64,000 nucleotides of DNA from Mesorhizobium sp. WSM3859 (GTDB lineage: Bacteria; Pseudomonadota; Alphaproteobacteria; Rhizobiales; Rhizobiaceae): NCBI RefSeq assembly GCF_002295065.1, contig NZ_NSGG01000008.1, positions 1 to 64,000 on the forward strand, in the 5' to 3' direction. The position numbers were made by a program, and so were the translations under genes. The notes beneath the pieces are model-generated. The model worked only from the letters and a program-made list of their open reading frames with translations, had not been told where the DNA came from and did not search any database. This document shows positions 9,239 through 18,313 of the stretch, piece by piece. The stretch's first letter is position 1. Each line of letters opens with the position of its first letter.

Positions 9239-9733
9239 ATGGCTTACCGCAATTGGCTGACTGCGGGCGCGCTCTGCGTCGCGATCGTTTTCGCCGCCTG
9301 TTTCATGGTGGCGAGGCCGAGTTCGGCGGATGCGATGCTGCTGCCCATCGACCGGACGCCGCTGGTGGTGGCGACCGGTTCGGGCGAGCGTTCCTTCTCC
9401 ATCGAGATCGCCGACACTTCCGCCGAACGTGAGGCGGGACTGATGTTTCGCCGGACGATGGCCGACGATCACGGGATGTTGTTCGTCTTCGACAGAACCA
9501 GCGAGGTGGATTTCTGGATGAAGAACACGCCGATGGCTCTCGACCTCGTCTTTGTCGGCGAGGACGGCCGGATCAAGGCGATCGAGCGCGGCGAGCCCGA
9601 GTCCGAGGCGATCATCTCACCCGGACAGCCGGTGCGCTTCGTGCTTGAGTTGAAGGCAGGCACCGCCGCCAAGGACGGCATAAAGGAGGGCGATCTTCTG
9701 CGCCATCCGGCCATCGGCGCCCAATCCAACTGA
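9239..9733 (+). CDS. Secreted DUF192 domain protein
   Basis: A 164-aa protein with an N-terminal hydrophobic signal/anchor segment at residues ~8-28, then a DUF192 domain. The domain shows REAGLMFRRTM, DHGMLFVFD, FWMKNTPMALDLVFV and the C-terminal RFVLEL. DUF192 proteins are small single-domain envelope proteins of unknown biochemical function. The ATG at 9239 was chosen because upstream codons fall in an extragenic repeat. The alpha/beta-hydrolase gene follows after 16 bases. Confidence 0.85.
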   Translation: MAYRNWLTAGALCVAIVFAACFMVARPSSADAMLLPIDRTPLVVATGSGERSFSIEIADTSAEREAGLMFRRTMADDHGMLFVFDRTSEVDFWMKNTPMALDLVFVGEDGRIKAIERGEPESEAIISPGQPVRFVLELKAGTAAKDGIKEGDLLRHPAIGAQSN

Positions 9734-9749
9734 AAAGCAGTTTCTGCCG

Positions 9750-10517
9750 ATGCAATTCCTTTCGCATGACGGTTTCGAACTCGCCTATCTCGATCGCCAG
9801 CCGGCCTCGGGGCAGGGCGACCCCGTGCTGATGATCCATGGCTTTGCCTCCAGCCACTACGTGAACTGGGTCTCGCCGGGCTGGTTCAAGACGCTGAACG
9901 ACGCCGGTTACCGGGCGATCGCCTTTGACAATCGCGGCCATGGCTCGTCGTCGAAGAGTTATGACGAGGCCGATTACACGCCGGCCAAGATGGCTTCCGA
10001 CGCGGCCGCGCTGCTCGATCACCTCGGCATCGAACGCGCCCATGTCATGGGTTATTCGATGGGCGCGCGGATTTCGGCCTTCCTGGCGCTCTCCGACCCG
10101 CAGAAGGTCGCAACGCTGGTGTTCGGCGGCCTCGGCATCGGCATGGTCGACGGCGTCGGCGACTGGGACCCGATCGCGGCGGCGCTGCTGGCGGAGGATC
10201 CCTCGCAAAACACGCATCCGCGCGGCCGCTCCTTCCGCGCTTTCGCCGACCAGACGCGCAGCGACAGGCGCGCGCTCGCGGCCTGCATCGCAAAGTCGCG
10301 CGAGTTGCTGAGCGAGGACGACATGGCGCGGATCGCCCAGCCAACGCTGATCGCGGTCGGCACGAAGGACGATATCGGCGGCTCGCCGGACGAGCTCGCC
10401 GCCCTGATGCCGAACGCCAGGGCGTTCCACATCGAGGGCCGCGACCACATGCTCGCCGTCGGCGACAAGAGCTTCAAGCAGCGCGTGCTCGAATTCTACG
10501 CCGAAAACCCGCTCTGA
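9750..10517 (+). CDS. Alpha/beta-fold hydrolase
   Basis: A 255-aa soluble hydrolase. It has the HGFASS oxyanion-hole segment, AFDNRGHGSS, the nucleophile elbow GYSMGA, and a C-terminal catalytic-His region (EGRDHMLAVGDKSF). This is the typical order of the family. The substrate cannot be inferred. It is probably cotranscribed with the DUF192 gene. Confidence 0.85.
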   Translation: MQFLSHDGFELAYLDRQPASGQGDPVLMIHGFASSHYVNWVSPGWFKTLNDAGYRAIAFDNRGHGSSSKSYDEADYTPAKMASDAAALLDHLGIERAHVMGYSMGARISAFLALSDPQKVATLVFGGLGIGMVDGVGDWDPIAAALLAEDPSQNTHPRGRSFRAFADQTRSDRRALAACIAKSRELLSEDDMARIAQPTLIAVGTKDDIGGSPDELAALMPNARAFHIEGRDHMLAVGDKSFKQRVLEFYAENPL

Positions 10518-10540
10518 GCGCACTCGCTCTCCGCCTGACA

Positions 10541-11041
10541 ATGGTCGATCTTCTCGTCACTTATATGGAGATGTCCGTGCCACCGCAGGGCGCGCCGCGT
10601 GCATCACCTTTGCCCGGCGCCATCGTGGCGCGCGAAAGGCTCGATCCTTCCAGCTATCTCGATCTCTACCGCGCGGTCGGCGGACCGGTGCAATGGGACC
10701 AGCGGCTGCGCGTGGCGGAAGCGGAACTCGAAACGCTGCTCGCCGACGATGCCACGCATATCCACGTGCTGCGCCTCGATGGCGGGGCTGCTGGTTTCTG
10801 CGAGTTCAACCATGTCGGGCGGCCGGCTGTCGAGCTCGTTCACTTCGGACTGGTCCCGGCCTTTCAAGGGAAGCGGCTGGGGCCGTTCTTGCTCGACCGG
10901 GCGTTGCGCGCGGCGTGGTCGCATCGGCCCGAGCGGGTTTGGCTCCACACCGATACGCATGACCACCCAGCCGCTCAGGCGGTCTATGAGCGCGCCGGCT
11001 TCAAGGCCTATGCGCGACGGATGGAAACTTTTCCAGACTAA
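10541..11041 (+). CDS. GNAT-family N-acetyltransferase
   Basis: A 166-aa protein with a GNAT core. The acetyl-CoA pyrophosphate loop is FQGKRLGPFLLDRAL, followed by the final conserved block AAQAVYERAGFKAYARRME. The acceptor is unknown. The start is uncertain: the ATG at 10541 or one at 10568 could be used. It lies 23 bases after the alpha/beta hydrolase and converges with the HD-domain gene. Confidence 0.85.
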   Translation: MVDLLVTYMEMSVPPQGAPRASPLPGAIVARERLDPSSYLDLYRAVGGPVQWDQRLRVAEAELETLLADDATHIHVLRLDGGAAGFCEFNHVGRPAVELVHFGLVPAFQGKRLGPFLLDRALRAAWSHRPERVWLHTDTHDHPAAQAVYERAGFKAYARRMETFPD

Positions 11042-11049
11042 GTTCCCTT

Positions 11050-11646
11050 TCAACCCTCCAGTGCCGCCAACGAGCGCTGGATGTTATGGCGGGCCTGTGT
11101 TTCGAAACGCTTCTGGAATTCGGCGGTGTGGAAAATTCGCGGACGGGCGAGGAAGGTTTTCAGCACGGCTGAGCGGCCGGCGCGCCACATCGGCTCTTCC
11201 ACCCAGCCATATTCCAGCCGGACCGCCTTTTCGTAAGCATCGAACGCCGCAGGCTCGGCGCCGAGGATCGCCAGATCCATGTCGAGCAGAACGGCGGCAT
11301 CGTTGAGCGCGTTTTCGTCGCGGAAAGGTGGCAACTGGTGCGTGGCGGTGGCGTTGATCATCGCCGCTATGCGGGCGAGGCGGTGGGGATCGATGCGCCC
11401 GGCGAGCCTTTTCTCGGCCAGTTCAGCGCTTTTTGCCTCATTATCCTTGGCGCGGCTGTCGTAAATGGCATCGTGGAACCAGATCGCCGCTTCGACGCCC
11501 TCCGGATCGTCGAGCAGGCCCCGGTATTCTTCAGCCAGCGCCAGCATCGCCTCAATGTGAGCCAGGCCGTGATAGTGGCGTTCTTCGGCGCTATAGAGCG
11601 CGGCAAGCTCGCTTTTTAGCGCTTCGTCGATCAAGGGTTCCTGCAT
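11050..11646 (-). CDS. HD-domain metal-dependent phosphohydrolase-like protein
   Basis: A 198-aa all-helical protein resembling the predicted HD-superfamily phosphohydrolases of about 200 aa. His26/His30 (HYHGLAH) and the His58-Asp59 doublet (WFHDAIYD) give the HD metal centre, with further family positions in HQLPPF and LDMDLAILG. The ATG at 11646 follows GGAAAGG. The open frame reaches 11775 but has no better start. The substrate is unknown, probably a nucleotide or phosphoester. Confidence 0.8.
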   Translation of the reverse strand: MQEPLIDEALKSELAALYSAEERHYHGLAHIEAMLALAEEYRGLLDDPEGVEAAIWFHDAIYDSRAKDNEAKSAELAEKRLAGRIDPHRLARIAAMINATATHQLPPFRDENALNDAAVLLDMDLAILGAEPAAFDAYEKAVRLEYGWVEEPMWRAGRSAVLKTFLARPRIFHTAEFQKRFETQARHNIQRSLAALEG

Positions 11647-11795
11647 GGCTGGCCTTTCCAGGGAGCCTCGCGTGACCGCGGGCAAGGGAGAATGTCGCCC
11701 AGCGCTGCCGCAAACGCCAGCCGCCATCGCAAACGGTTGACCAAACGACAAGACGGCTGGAAGCTGCCGCGTCACTCAAACCGGAGGAGTTTGGC

Positions 11796-12431
11796 ATGAC
11801 CAGCACCGAGAAAGCGAAACCAGGCACGATCGACATGAAGCTGGAGGCTGTCGTCATCCCCGTCTCGGATGTCGATCGGTCCAAGAATTTCTATGCAGGG
11901 CTAGGCTGGCGGCTCGACGCTGATTTCGTCGTCGGCGACACGTTCCGCGTTGTGCAGTTCACGCCACCCGGCTCACCATGCTCGATCCATTTCGGCAAGG
12001 GACTGACGCCGGCGGCGCCCGGCTCGGCAAAAGTGCTTTATCTCATCGTGTCTGACATCGAGGCGGCCCATGCCGAGCTGGTCGCGCACGGTGTCGCGGC
12101 GAGCGAGGTGTTCCATCGCAACGGCCCTGGCCAGCCCGCGGTCAGCGGTCGGCATCCGGAGGGGCGCAGCTATTCCTCGTTCGTCACCTTCAACGATCCG
12201 GACGGCAATGGCTGGCTGCTGCAGGAGATCACCCAGCGCCTGCCCGGGCGCGTCGATGCGCGCGACACGACGTTCGCGTCGTCGGCCGAGCTTGCCGCCG
12301 CATTGCGTCGCGCGGCCGCTGCCCATGGTGAGCACGAGAAGCGCGCAGGCGGGCAATATGACACGAACTGGCCTGACTGGTATGCCGCCTACATGGTGGC
12401 TGAGCAGGCTGGAACAGCGCTGCCGCAATAG
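11796..12431 (+). CDS. VOC-family (glyoxalase/bleomycin-resistance fold) protein
   Basis: A 211-aa protein. Residues ~14-145 form one VOC module (VVIPVSDVDRSKNFYAGLGW, then FNDPDGNGWLLQEI). The C-terminal ~60 residues contain a separate conserved segment (YDTNWPDWYAAYMVAEQ) commonly appended to this VOC subfamily. A strong GGAGGAG ribosome-binding site precedes the ATG at 11796. Metal ligands are not obvious. Function is unknown. Confidence 0.85.
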   Translation: MTSTEKAKPGTIDMKLEAVVIPVSDVDRSKNFYAGLGWRLDADFVVGDTFRVVQFTPPGSPCSIHFGKGLTPAAPGSAKVLYLIVSDIEAAHAELVAHGVAASEVFHRNGPGQPAVSGRHPEGRSYSSFVTFNDPDGNGWLLQEITQRLPGRVDARDTTFASSAELAAALRRAAAAHGEHEKRAGGQYDTNWPDWYAAYMVAEQAGTALPQ

Positions 12432-12636
12432 GCTTCCGGCATCAGGTTGCGGGAGCCGAGGATGCAGGAACCGGCGATTTCGAATACGATCGCCGAGCAA
12501 GGGTTCGTTTTCCATCGTCGCTTGAATTTACGTGAACCAGGTCCATTTGAACGAACACTAAGGAAAATTGAGTTCAACCGTGCTATGATCTGGCCTATAT
12601 GTGCCGCCGGAGAATGAGCAAGGCCGGAGAGCGTCG

Positions 12637-13485
12637 ATGAACAGCATTACGATTGCCCGCCCCAGCATGGTGCAGCCGGTCGACCCGATCTGGCGATCGA
12701 TCCGTGACGAGGCGATGGAGGCGGTGAACCGCGATCCGTTGCTTGCGGCCTTCCTCTATTCGACCATCCTCAACCAGGAGAGCCTGGAAGAAGCGGTGAT
12801 CCACCGGCTTGCCGAGCGCCTGGCGCATCAGGACATCGGGTCAGATCTCATCCGCCAGACCTTCAAGGCGATGCTGGACGACGACCAGGATTGGAGCACC
12901 ACGGTTCGCGTCGACATCCAGGCCTATTACGACCGCGACCCGGCCTGCGACCGTTTCATCATGCCGGTCCTCTATTTCAAGGGTTTTCACGCCATCCAGA
13001 CGCACCGGCTGGCACACTGGCTGTGGAACCAGGGCCGCAGGGATTTCGCGCTCTATCTGCAGAGCCGCTCGTCCTCCGTGTTCCAGACCGACATCAATCC
13101 GGCGGCCCGCATCGGCAAGGGCATCTTCCTCGACCACGCCACGGGCCTGGTCGTCGGCCAGACGGCCGTCATCGAGGACGACGTCTCGATCCTGCATGGG
13201 GTGACGCTGGGCGGTACCGGCAAGGCCAATGGCGACCGCCATCCGAAGATCCGCCGCGGCGTGCTGATCGGCGCCGGCGCCAAGATCCTCGGCAATATCG
13301 AGATCGGCCACTGCTCGAAGATCGCCGCCGGTTCGGTGGTGCTTTCGCCCGTGCCGCACAACAAGACGGTCGCCGGCGTGCCCGCGCGCGTCGTCGGCGA
13401 GACCGGCTGCGACCAGCCTTCGCGGCAGATGGACCAACTCCTGCCGTCGCAGAGCATGGATCACGTGGTCAGCTTCGACATCTGA
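12637..13485 (+). CDS. cysE: Serine O-acetyltransferase
   Basis: A 282-aa enzyme that makes O-acetylserine for cysteine synthesis. The N-terminal helical SATase domain ends with the AHWLWNQGRRDFALYLQSR block. The C-terminal left-handed beta helix (hexapeptide repeats) includes IGKGIFLDHATGLVVGQTA, which carries the catalytic His, and GVTLGGTGK. The ATG at 12637 with GGAGAG upstream was preferred over an in-frame GTG at 12601. The 205 bases upstream contain TTGAAC...GTTCAA half-sites at about 12547 and 12573 of unclear meaning. Confidence 0.92.
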   Translation: MNSITIARPSMVQPVDPIWRSIRDEAMEAVNRDPLLAAFLYSTILNQESLEEAVIHRLAERLAHQDIGSDLIRQTFKAMLDDDQDWSTTVRVDIQAYYDRDPACDRFIMPVLYFKGFHAIQTHRLAHWLWNQGRRDFALYLQSRSSSVFQTDINPAARIGKGIFLDHATGLVVGQTAVIEDDVSILHGVTLGGTGKANGDRHPKIRRGVLIGAGAKILGNIEIGHCSKIAAGSVVLSPVPHNKTVAGVPARVVGETGCDQPSRQMDQLLPSQSMDHVVSFDI

Positions 13486-13633
13486 CCGACCGCGTACCGG
13501 TGGCGGCCGAACGGGCCGCCAGTTCCGCTTGGCTGTTCTCCCATGTTATCCTGCCGGCTTGCCTTTACATGGCCATTGTTGGCGTGTCAGAAGCGCGTTC
13601 CCACGAACAAGGCCGACATTTCGGAGAAGACTT

Positions 13634-13837
13634 TTGAAGCCTGACGAAATCAGAAAGCTGGACGCCTATTTCAAGCGCGTCTTCCAGAACCCCAAGCTGC
13701 AGGTCAAGGCGCGCCCGCGCAAGGAAGACTCGGCCGAGGTCTATGTCGGCGACGAATTTCTCGGCATCGTCTTCAAGGACGAGGACGACGGCGACTATAA
13801 TTTCTCGATGGCCATTCTCGACATCGACCTGGGCTAA
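13634..13837 (+). CDS. DUF3126 family protein
   Basis: A 67-aa acidic protein matching the alphaproteobacterial DUF3126 family: KPDEIRKLDAYFK at the start, then EVYVGDEFLGIVFKDEDDGD and a final AILDIDL. The start is a TTG at 13634 with GGAGAAG upstream; no ATG start gives a plausible protein. It lies 148 bases downstream of cysE, the usual neighbour in Rhizobiales. Function is unknown. Confidence 0.85.
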   Translation: MKPDEIRKLDAYFKRVFQNPKLQVKARPRKEDSAEVYVGDEFLGIVFKDEDDGDYNFSMAILDIDLG

Positions 13838-13879
13838 ATCAGCCCTGGCGAACTGCCGCCGAATGGAGCATCCCGACAG

Positions 13880-14839
13880 CTACCCGACGATTTCGGTGGC
13901 CAACCGAAGCAAGCTGTCGGGCAATGTGACTGCTATTTTGCGCGCAGCGTTCAAATTGACGATCAACTCGGGCCGGCGGACATATTCGACTGCAAGCGCG
14001 CCGGCGTCGGCTCCCTCGAGGATCATGGCGACCTGGCTGGCCGTCCGGCGCGCGGCAAACGCCAGGCTCGTGCCATAGGCCAGCAGCGGACCGTACCTCG
14101 CGTGGTCCCTGCCGAAAACGGCCGGCAGCCGCGCAGCGTTCGCCATCCCGACGATCCTGGCCCCGTAAGTCGTGGTTCGCGGAACCTCCAGGCACAGCAG
14201 TCCGTCCGCCTCGGCGGCCGCGAAGGCGGCGAAACCAGCCTCCAGGTCTTCCTCGCTGCCAAGCAGGTGAACGCAAATGTCGAGGCCTTCCGCTTCGGCC
14301 GCTGCTTTTGAGAGTTTCGGCAGGATGTCTGGAACCCCCGCGTCGCCCAAAATCGCCAGGCGCCTCAGGTTCGGCGCCACCTGCTTCAACATTCGCACTT
14401 GCTCGCGGATCTGACCTGGGTCGAAATTCGAGCATCCCGTCGTGCGGCCGCCGGGCCACTCGACGTTCTGGACGATTTTCGCCGATACCGGATCGAGCAC
14501 GACGGCAAAGACGATTGGCAGATCGGGCGCCGCCTCGCGAGCAGCCCAGTAGCTCACGTCCCCAATGGCGACGATAATCTCGGCTCCGCACTGAACAAGC
14601 TCGCCGGCAAGGGCTGGAAGGCGATCGAGATACCCATCGGCAAAGCGAGGCTCGATCCGGATGGTTTCACCGTCCCGGTAGCCCTGCTCTGCGATCGCCC
14701 CGCAGAAAGAGCCGAAGCTCGGATACGAGCGGTCGCCGGCGAGCAGAACGCCGACAACGGGGATGTCTGAAGGCCGCATTCTTCGCATTCCCGGCAGTTT
14801 CTTGGCGCGCCCGCGCTGCTTCGATGTCGAAGCTACCAT
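13880..14839 (-). CDS. Orphan ABC substrate-binding-like protein (PF04392)
   Basis: A 319-aa protein with the two-lobe periplasmic-binding fold of the PF04392 family. It shows GVLLAGDRSYPSF, the LAGELVQCGAEIIVAIGD segment, TGCSNFD, and a C-terminal NLNAARKIAVTLPDSLL typical of the family. It has no signal peptide: the N-terminus is basic and hydrophilic, and alternative starts at 14788 or 14779 do not create one. No permease or ATPase gene is adjacent. It may therefore act in the cytoplasm as a sensor-like protein, or be a relic. Confidence 0.75.
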   Translation of the reverse strand: MVASTSKQRGRAKKLPGMRRMRPSDIPVVGVLLAGDRSYPSFGSFCGAIAEQGYRDGETIRIEPRFADGYLDRLPALAGELVQCGAEIIVAIGDVSYWAAREAAPDLPIVFAVVLDPVSAKIVQNVEWPGGRTTGCSNFDPGQIREQVRMLKQVAPNLRRLAILGDAGVPDILPKLSKAAAEAEGLDICVHLLGSEEDLEAGFAAFAAAEADGLLCLEVPRTTTYGARIVGMANAARLPAVFGRDHARYGPLLAYGTSLAFAARRTASQVAMILEGADAGALAVEYVRRPELIVNLNAARKIAVTLPDSLLRLATEIVG

Positions 14840-14905
14840 AGGGTAGCGCAGGCGAAATGCCGAAAACCCGCTTCCTGTGCGCGGCTGCGAAAACTCCGGT
14901 CAACC

Positions 14906-15493
14906 CTAATCGACGCAATGTCGTGGGATATGCACCCGTCGCCAGCTTGTCGAACCTTCCCGCACCACCACCCGGCGCGCCACCGTCGCGTATGAGGGCG
15001 GGATTTCCCGGATGCGGACTTGCTGCGGCCGCACCAGCACTTCGTGGGCAACCGCTTCATATTCCGCCGGCTGAACGACGCGCCGGACGCGCTCCGGCTG
15101 GACCACGACCGTTTCCGCCACACGCGCATAGCGGGCCTTGCGCCAGACCTTGCACAGCACCTTGCGGCCATGGATGACGCGCCACTCCCAGGCATAGCCG
15201 CCATCGTCCACCTTGACCGTGTGGTAGACCGTGCGTGTCACCGCCGGCACGGTCTCATAGGTGACGCGCGGCGGCGCGATCGGGTCCACGCTTTGATAGG
15301 TGCCGAAGATCGGCGCGTCGTAATCGACCACCTGTCCGCCGGGGCTCACCATCACATCCTCGTAGACGGTGTCATAGAGCGCCTGCCTGTGGATCGGCTC
15401 GTAGCATTCGAGCGCGCGGCCACCAGCGGCGGTTCCTGAGACGCTGGCAAGCATCGCGACCGTCGCCAGCGATGCGGAGTGTTTGCGGATCAT
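14906..15493 (-). CDS. Secreted Arg/Val-rich protein of unknown function
   Basis: A 195-aa protein with a signal peptide (residues ~1-24, after MIRKH). The mature part is rich in Val, Arg, Tyr and Glu, with repeated short units of the type V-x-x-E-x-V-x-x-P (for example VVVQPERVRRVVQPAEYEAV, VLVRPQQVRI). A central segment reads WEWRVIHGRKVLCKVWRK. The ATG at 15493 follows GGGGGAA. I do not recognise a named domain. The periodic beta-like pattern suggests an envelope protein. Confidence 0.7.
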   Translation of the reverse strand: MIRKHSASLATVAMLASVSGTAAGGRALECYEPIHRQALYDTVYEDVMVSPGGQVVDYDAPIFGTYQSVDPIAPPRVTYETVPAVTRTVYHTVKVDDGGYAWEWRVIHGRKVLCKVWRKARYARVAETVVVQPERVRRVVQPAEYEAVAHEVLVRPQQVRIREIPPSYATVARRVVVREGSTSWRRVHIPRHCVD

Positions 15494-15727
15494 GACATTC
15501 CCCCGTTGAAAAAGGACGCCTTCACAACGCAGGACTGTAGCGGAAGGTCCGGGGTCGGACAGTGATTTCAAGGCTTTTCGTTAAGCGGCGCGGTTAAGGA
15601 AGTGCTACCTTGCGGATGGCTTCGTCCGGCCAACCAGGACCGAAGCCGTCTCGGGCGATCAAATCGGCCATGTTTCTCCGGCCTGCAGCGCTTTACTCGA
15701 CTTAACCAGATGGCTAGGAGAGGCGGC

Positions 15728-15757
15728 CTTGCGCTAGGGTGAGCCGGCATCCTATTT
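15728..15757 (+). promoter_or_regulatory. Candidate promoter of clpP (RpoH-like)
   Basis: CTTGCG at 15728-15733, 17 bases, then CCTATTT at 15751-15757. This is close to the alphaproteobacterial heat-shock sigma pattern (CTTGAA, ~17 bases, CCTATAT) and lies about 80 bases upstream of the clpP ATG. ClpP is a classical heat-shock gene, which fits. The rest of the 346-base gap 15494-15839 shows nothing else I can identify. Confidence 0.4.
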
Positions 15758-15839
15758 AGGTCATAACCGATCCAGAACGATTCCGCGCCATTGCCCGCAT
15801 ACCAAGGTGCCGGAAATCCATCTCCAACAAGGGTAGTCC

Positions 15840-16475
15840 ATGAAGAACCCCGTTGAAACCTACATGAACCTCGTTCCGATGGTGGTCGAGCAGACCAATC
15901 GCGGCGAGCGCGCCTATGACATTTTCTCGCGCCTCCTGAAGGAACGCATCATCTTCATCACCGGCCCGGTCGAGGACGGGATGGCGACGCTGGTTTGTGC
16001 ACAGCTTTTGTTCCTCGAGGCGGAGAATCCCAAGAAGGAAATCAACCTCTATATCAATTCGCCGGGCGGCGTCGTCACCTCGGGCATGGCGATCTACGAC
16101 ACCATGCAGTTCATCAAGCCGGCCGTGTCGACACTCTGCATCGGCCAGGCAGCTTCGATGGGGTCGCTGCTTCTAACCGCTGGCCACAAGGACATGCGTT
16201 TCGCCACGCCGAACGCCCGGATCATGGTCCATCAGCCGTCCGGCGGCTTCCAGGGTCAGGCGTCGGACATTGAACGTCATGCGCAGGACATCATCAAGCT
16301 GAAGCGCCGCTTGAACGAGGTCTATGTCAAGCATACCGGCAAGAGCTATGACGAGATCGAGCGGACGCTCGACCGCGACCATTTCATGACCGCGGACGAA
16401 GCCCGGGATTTCGGTCTGATCGACAAGGTCATCTCGAGCCGCGAGGCCGTCGAGACAGCCACGGCTTCAGCCTGA
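15840..16475 (+). CDS. clpP: ATP-dependent Clp protease proteolytic subunit
   Basis: A 211-aa serine peptidase that forms the tetradecameric chamber of ClpXP/ClpAP. The catalytic triad is readable as Ser106 ([10 protein letters not shown]), His131 ([10 protein letters not shown]) and Asp180 ([12 protein letters not shown]). The N-terminus [19 protein letters not shown] is typical of the rhizobial protein and includes the short processed leader. clpX follows 290 bases downstream. That gap holds no gene but could carry a separate clpX promoter. Confidence 0.96.
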   Translation: MKNPVETYMNLVPMVVEQTNRGERAYDIFSRLLKERIIFITGPVEDGMATLVCAQLLFLEAENPKKEINLYINSPGGVVTSGMAIYDTMQFIKPAVSTLCIGQAASMGSLLLTAGHKDMRFATPNARIMVHQPSGGFQGQASDIERHAQDIIKLKRRLNEVYVKHTGKSYDEIERTLDRDHFMTADEARDFGLIDKVISSREAVETATASA

Positions 16476-16765
16476 TTTCGGCAGCAAATGACAGCATAAC
16501 GCGGTTTTGGCGCGGCTTGCGGCATTTCGGCCACATTTGGCTGTTCCCTCAGGCGTTGCGATTGCCTACGTTAAGGCTATGTTGATTTTCGACGGCTTAG
16601 CTTTGAATGGGGTTGCAGCGAATCATTGCCGCGTTTCTGATTTCGTGTTTCGTAAGGAATGCGCTGTGTGAGCCGGGACACTGGCGGTGGCGGATTCCCG
16701 CGATAGATTGGTGAGACGTCACTGAAAGCCAGACCACCGGCGGGCGTTGGTGAAAGGACAGAAAA

Positions 16766-18040
16766 ATGAGCAAGGTCGGCAATAACGGCGGTGACTCCAA
16801 GAACACGCTTTACTGCTCGTTTTGCGGCAAGAGCCAGCACGAAGTCCGCAAGCTGATTGCCGGCCCGACCGTCTTCATCTGCGACGAATGCGTCGAGCTC
16901 TGCATGGACATCATCCGCGAGGAGAACAAGACCTCAATGGTGAAGTCGCGCGAGGGCGTGCCGACCCCGCAGGAGATCCTCAAGGTCCTCGACGACTACG
17001 TCATCGGCCAGCCCTACGCCAAGCGCGTGCTGTCGGTGGCGGTGCACAACCACTACAAGCGCCTCGCGCATGCCGGCAAGAACAACGACGTCGAGCTGGC
17101 GAAGTCGAACATCCTTTTGATCGGCCCGACCGGCTGCGGCAAGACGCTGCTGGCGCAGACGCTTGCCCGCATCATCGACGTGCCGTTCACCATGGCCGAC
17201 GCCACGACGCTAACCGAAGCCGGCTATGTCGGCGAGGATGTCGAGAACATCATCCTGAAGCTGTTGCAGTCGGCCGACTACAATGTCGAGCGCGCCCAGC
17301 GCGGCATCGTCTATATCGACGAAATCGACAAGATCTCGCGCAAGTCGGACAATCCCTCGATCACCCGCGACGTGTCGGGCGAGGGCGTGCAGCAGGCGCT
17401 CTTGAAGATCATGGAAGGCACGGTCGCTTCGGTGCCGCCGCAGGGCGGCCGCAAGCATCCGCAGCAGGAATTCCTGCAGGTCGACACCGCCAACATCCTG
17501 TTCATCTGCGGCGGCGCCTTCGCGGGCCTCGACAAGATCATCTCCGACCGCGGCCGCAAGACCTCGATCGGCTTCGGCGCGACCGTTGCCTCGCCCGAGG
17601 ATCGGCGCACCGGCGACCTGTTCCGCCAGGTCGAGCCCGAAGATCTGCTGAAATTCGGCCTGATCCCGGAATTCGTCGGCCGTCTGCCGGTTCTGGCGAC
17701 GCTTGAAGACCTCGACGAGCCGGCGCTGATCCAGATCCTGACCGAGCCGAAGAACGCGCTGGTCAAGCAGTATCAGCGGCTGTTCGAGATGGAGAATGTC
17801 GACCTGACGTTCCATGAGAACGCGCTGTCGGCGATCGCCAAGCGCGCCATCGAGCGCAAGACCGGCGCGCGCGGCCTGCGCTCCATCATGGAGGCCATCC
17901 TGCTCGATACGATGTTCGAGCTTCCGGCGCTGGAGGGCGTGCGCGAAGTGGTAATTTCGGAAGAGGTGGTGTCAGGCAACGCAAGGCCGCTCTACATCTA
18001 TTCCGAGCAGAAGGAAAAGAAGGGCAATGTCAGCGCCTGA
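16766..18040 (+). CDS. clpX: ATP-dependent Clp protease ATP-binding subunit ClpX
   Basis: A 424-aa AAA+ unfoldase. The N-terminal zinc-binding domain has Cys17, Cys20, Cys39 and Cys42. Walker A is GPTGCGKT at residues 120-127 and Walker B is VYIDEIDK around residues 182-189. An IGF tripeptide after RKTS matches the loop that docks on ClpP. A TTGCGA (16556) and TATGTT (16578) pair with 16-base spacing upstream may be a promoter. A hairpin terminator follows the stop codon. Confidence 0.97.
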   Translation: MSKVGNNGGDSKNTLYCSFCGKSQHEVRKLIAGPTVFICDECVELCMDIIREENKTSMVKSREGVPTPQEILKVLDDYVIGQPYAKRVLSVAVHNHYKRLAHAGKNNDVELAKSNILLIGPTGCGKTLLAQTLARIIDVPFTMADATTLTEAGYVGEDVENIILKLLQSADYNVERAQRGIVYIDEIDKISRKSDNPSITRDVSGEGVQQALLKIMEGTVASVPPQGGRKHPQQEFLQVDTANILFICGGAFAGLDKIISDRGRKTSIGFGATVASPEDRRTGDLFRQVEPEDLLKFGLIPEFVGRLPVLATLEDLDEPALIQILTEPKNALVKQYQRLFEMENVDLTFHENALSAIAKRAIERKTGARGLRSIMEAILLDTMFELPALEGVREVVISEEVVSGNARPLYIYSEQKEKKGNVSA

Positions 18041-18067
18041 ATGGCACTGGACCCGTCATTTTCATGG

Positions 18068-18092
18068 AACGGCGCCCGCGTGGCGCCGTTTT
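18068..18092 (+). terminator. Rho-independent terminator after clpX
   Basis: A perfect 9-bp stem (18068-18076 with 18082-18090, AACGGCGCC/GGCGCCGTT), a 5-base loop and a run of T to 18092, located 28 bases after the clpX stop. Confidence 0.85.
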
Positions 18093-18313
18093 GCTGTCAA
18101 CGGGGCGGGGATATGCGATGGAACGGGTCGAGCGACCGTGTTAACCCTTGATCTTTGCCCCGGCTGCATCCACCTAACAGCAGAAGGCCGAGGCGCCGAA
18201 TTCTGTGCTGTAAAACTCCCGTCACAAACGGTGGTAGGCGGAACGACACTCGGTCGTTAATATGAGATTCGCGGTTGGCTAAAATAAGCGGCCGCGACAT
18301 GAAAGGTTGGACA

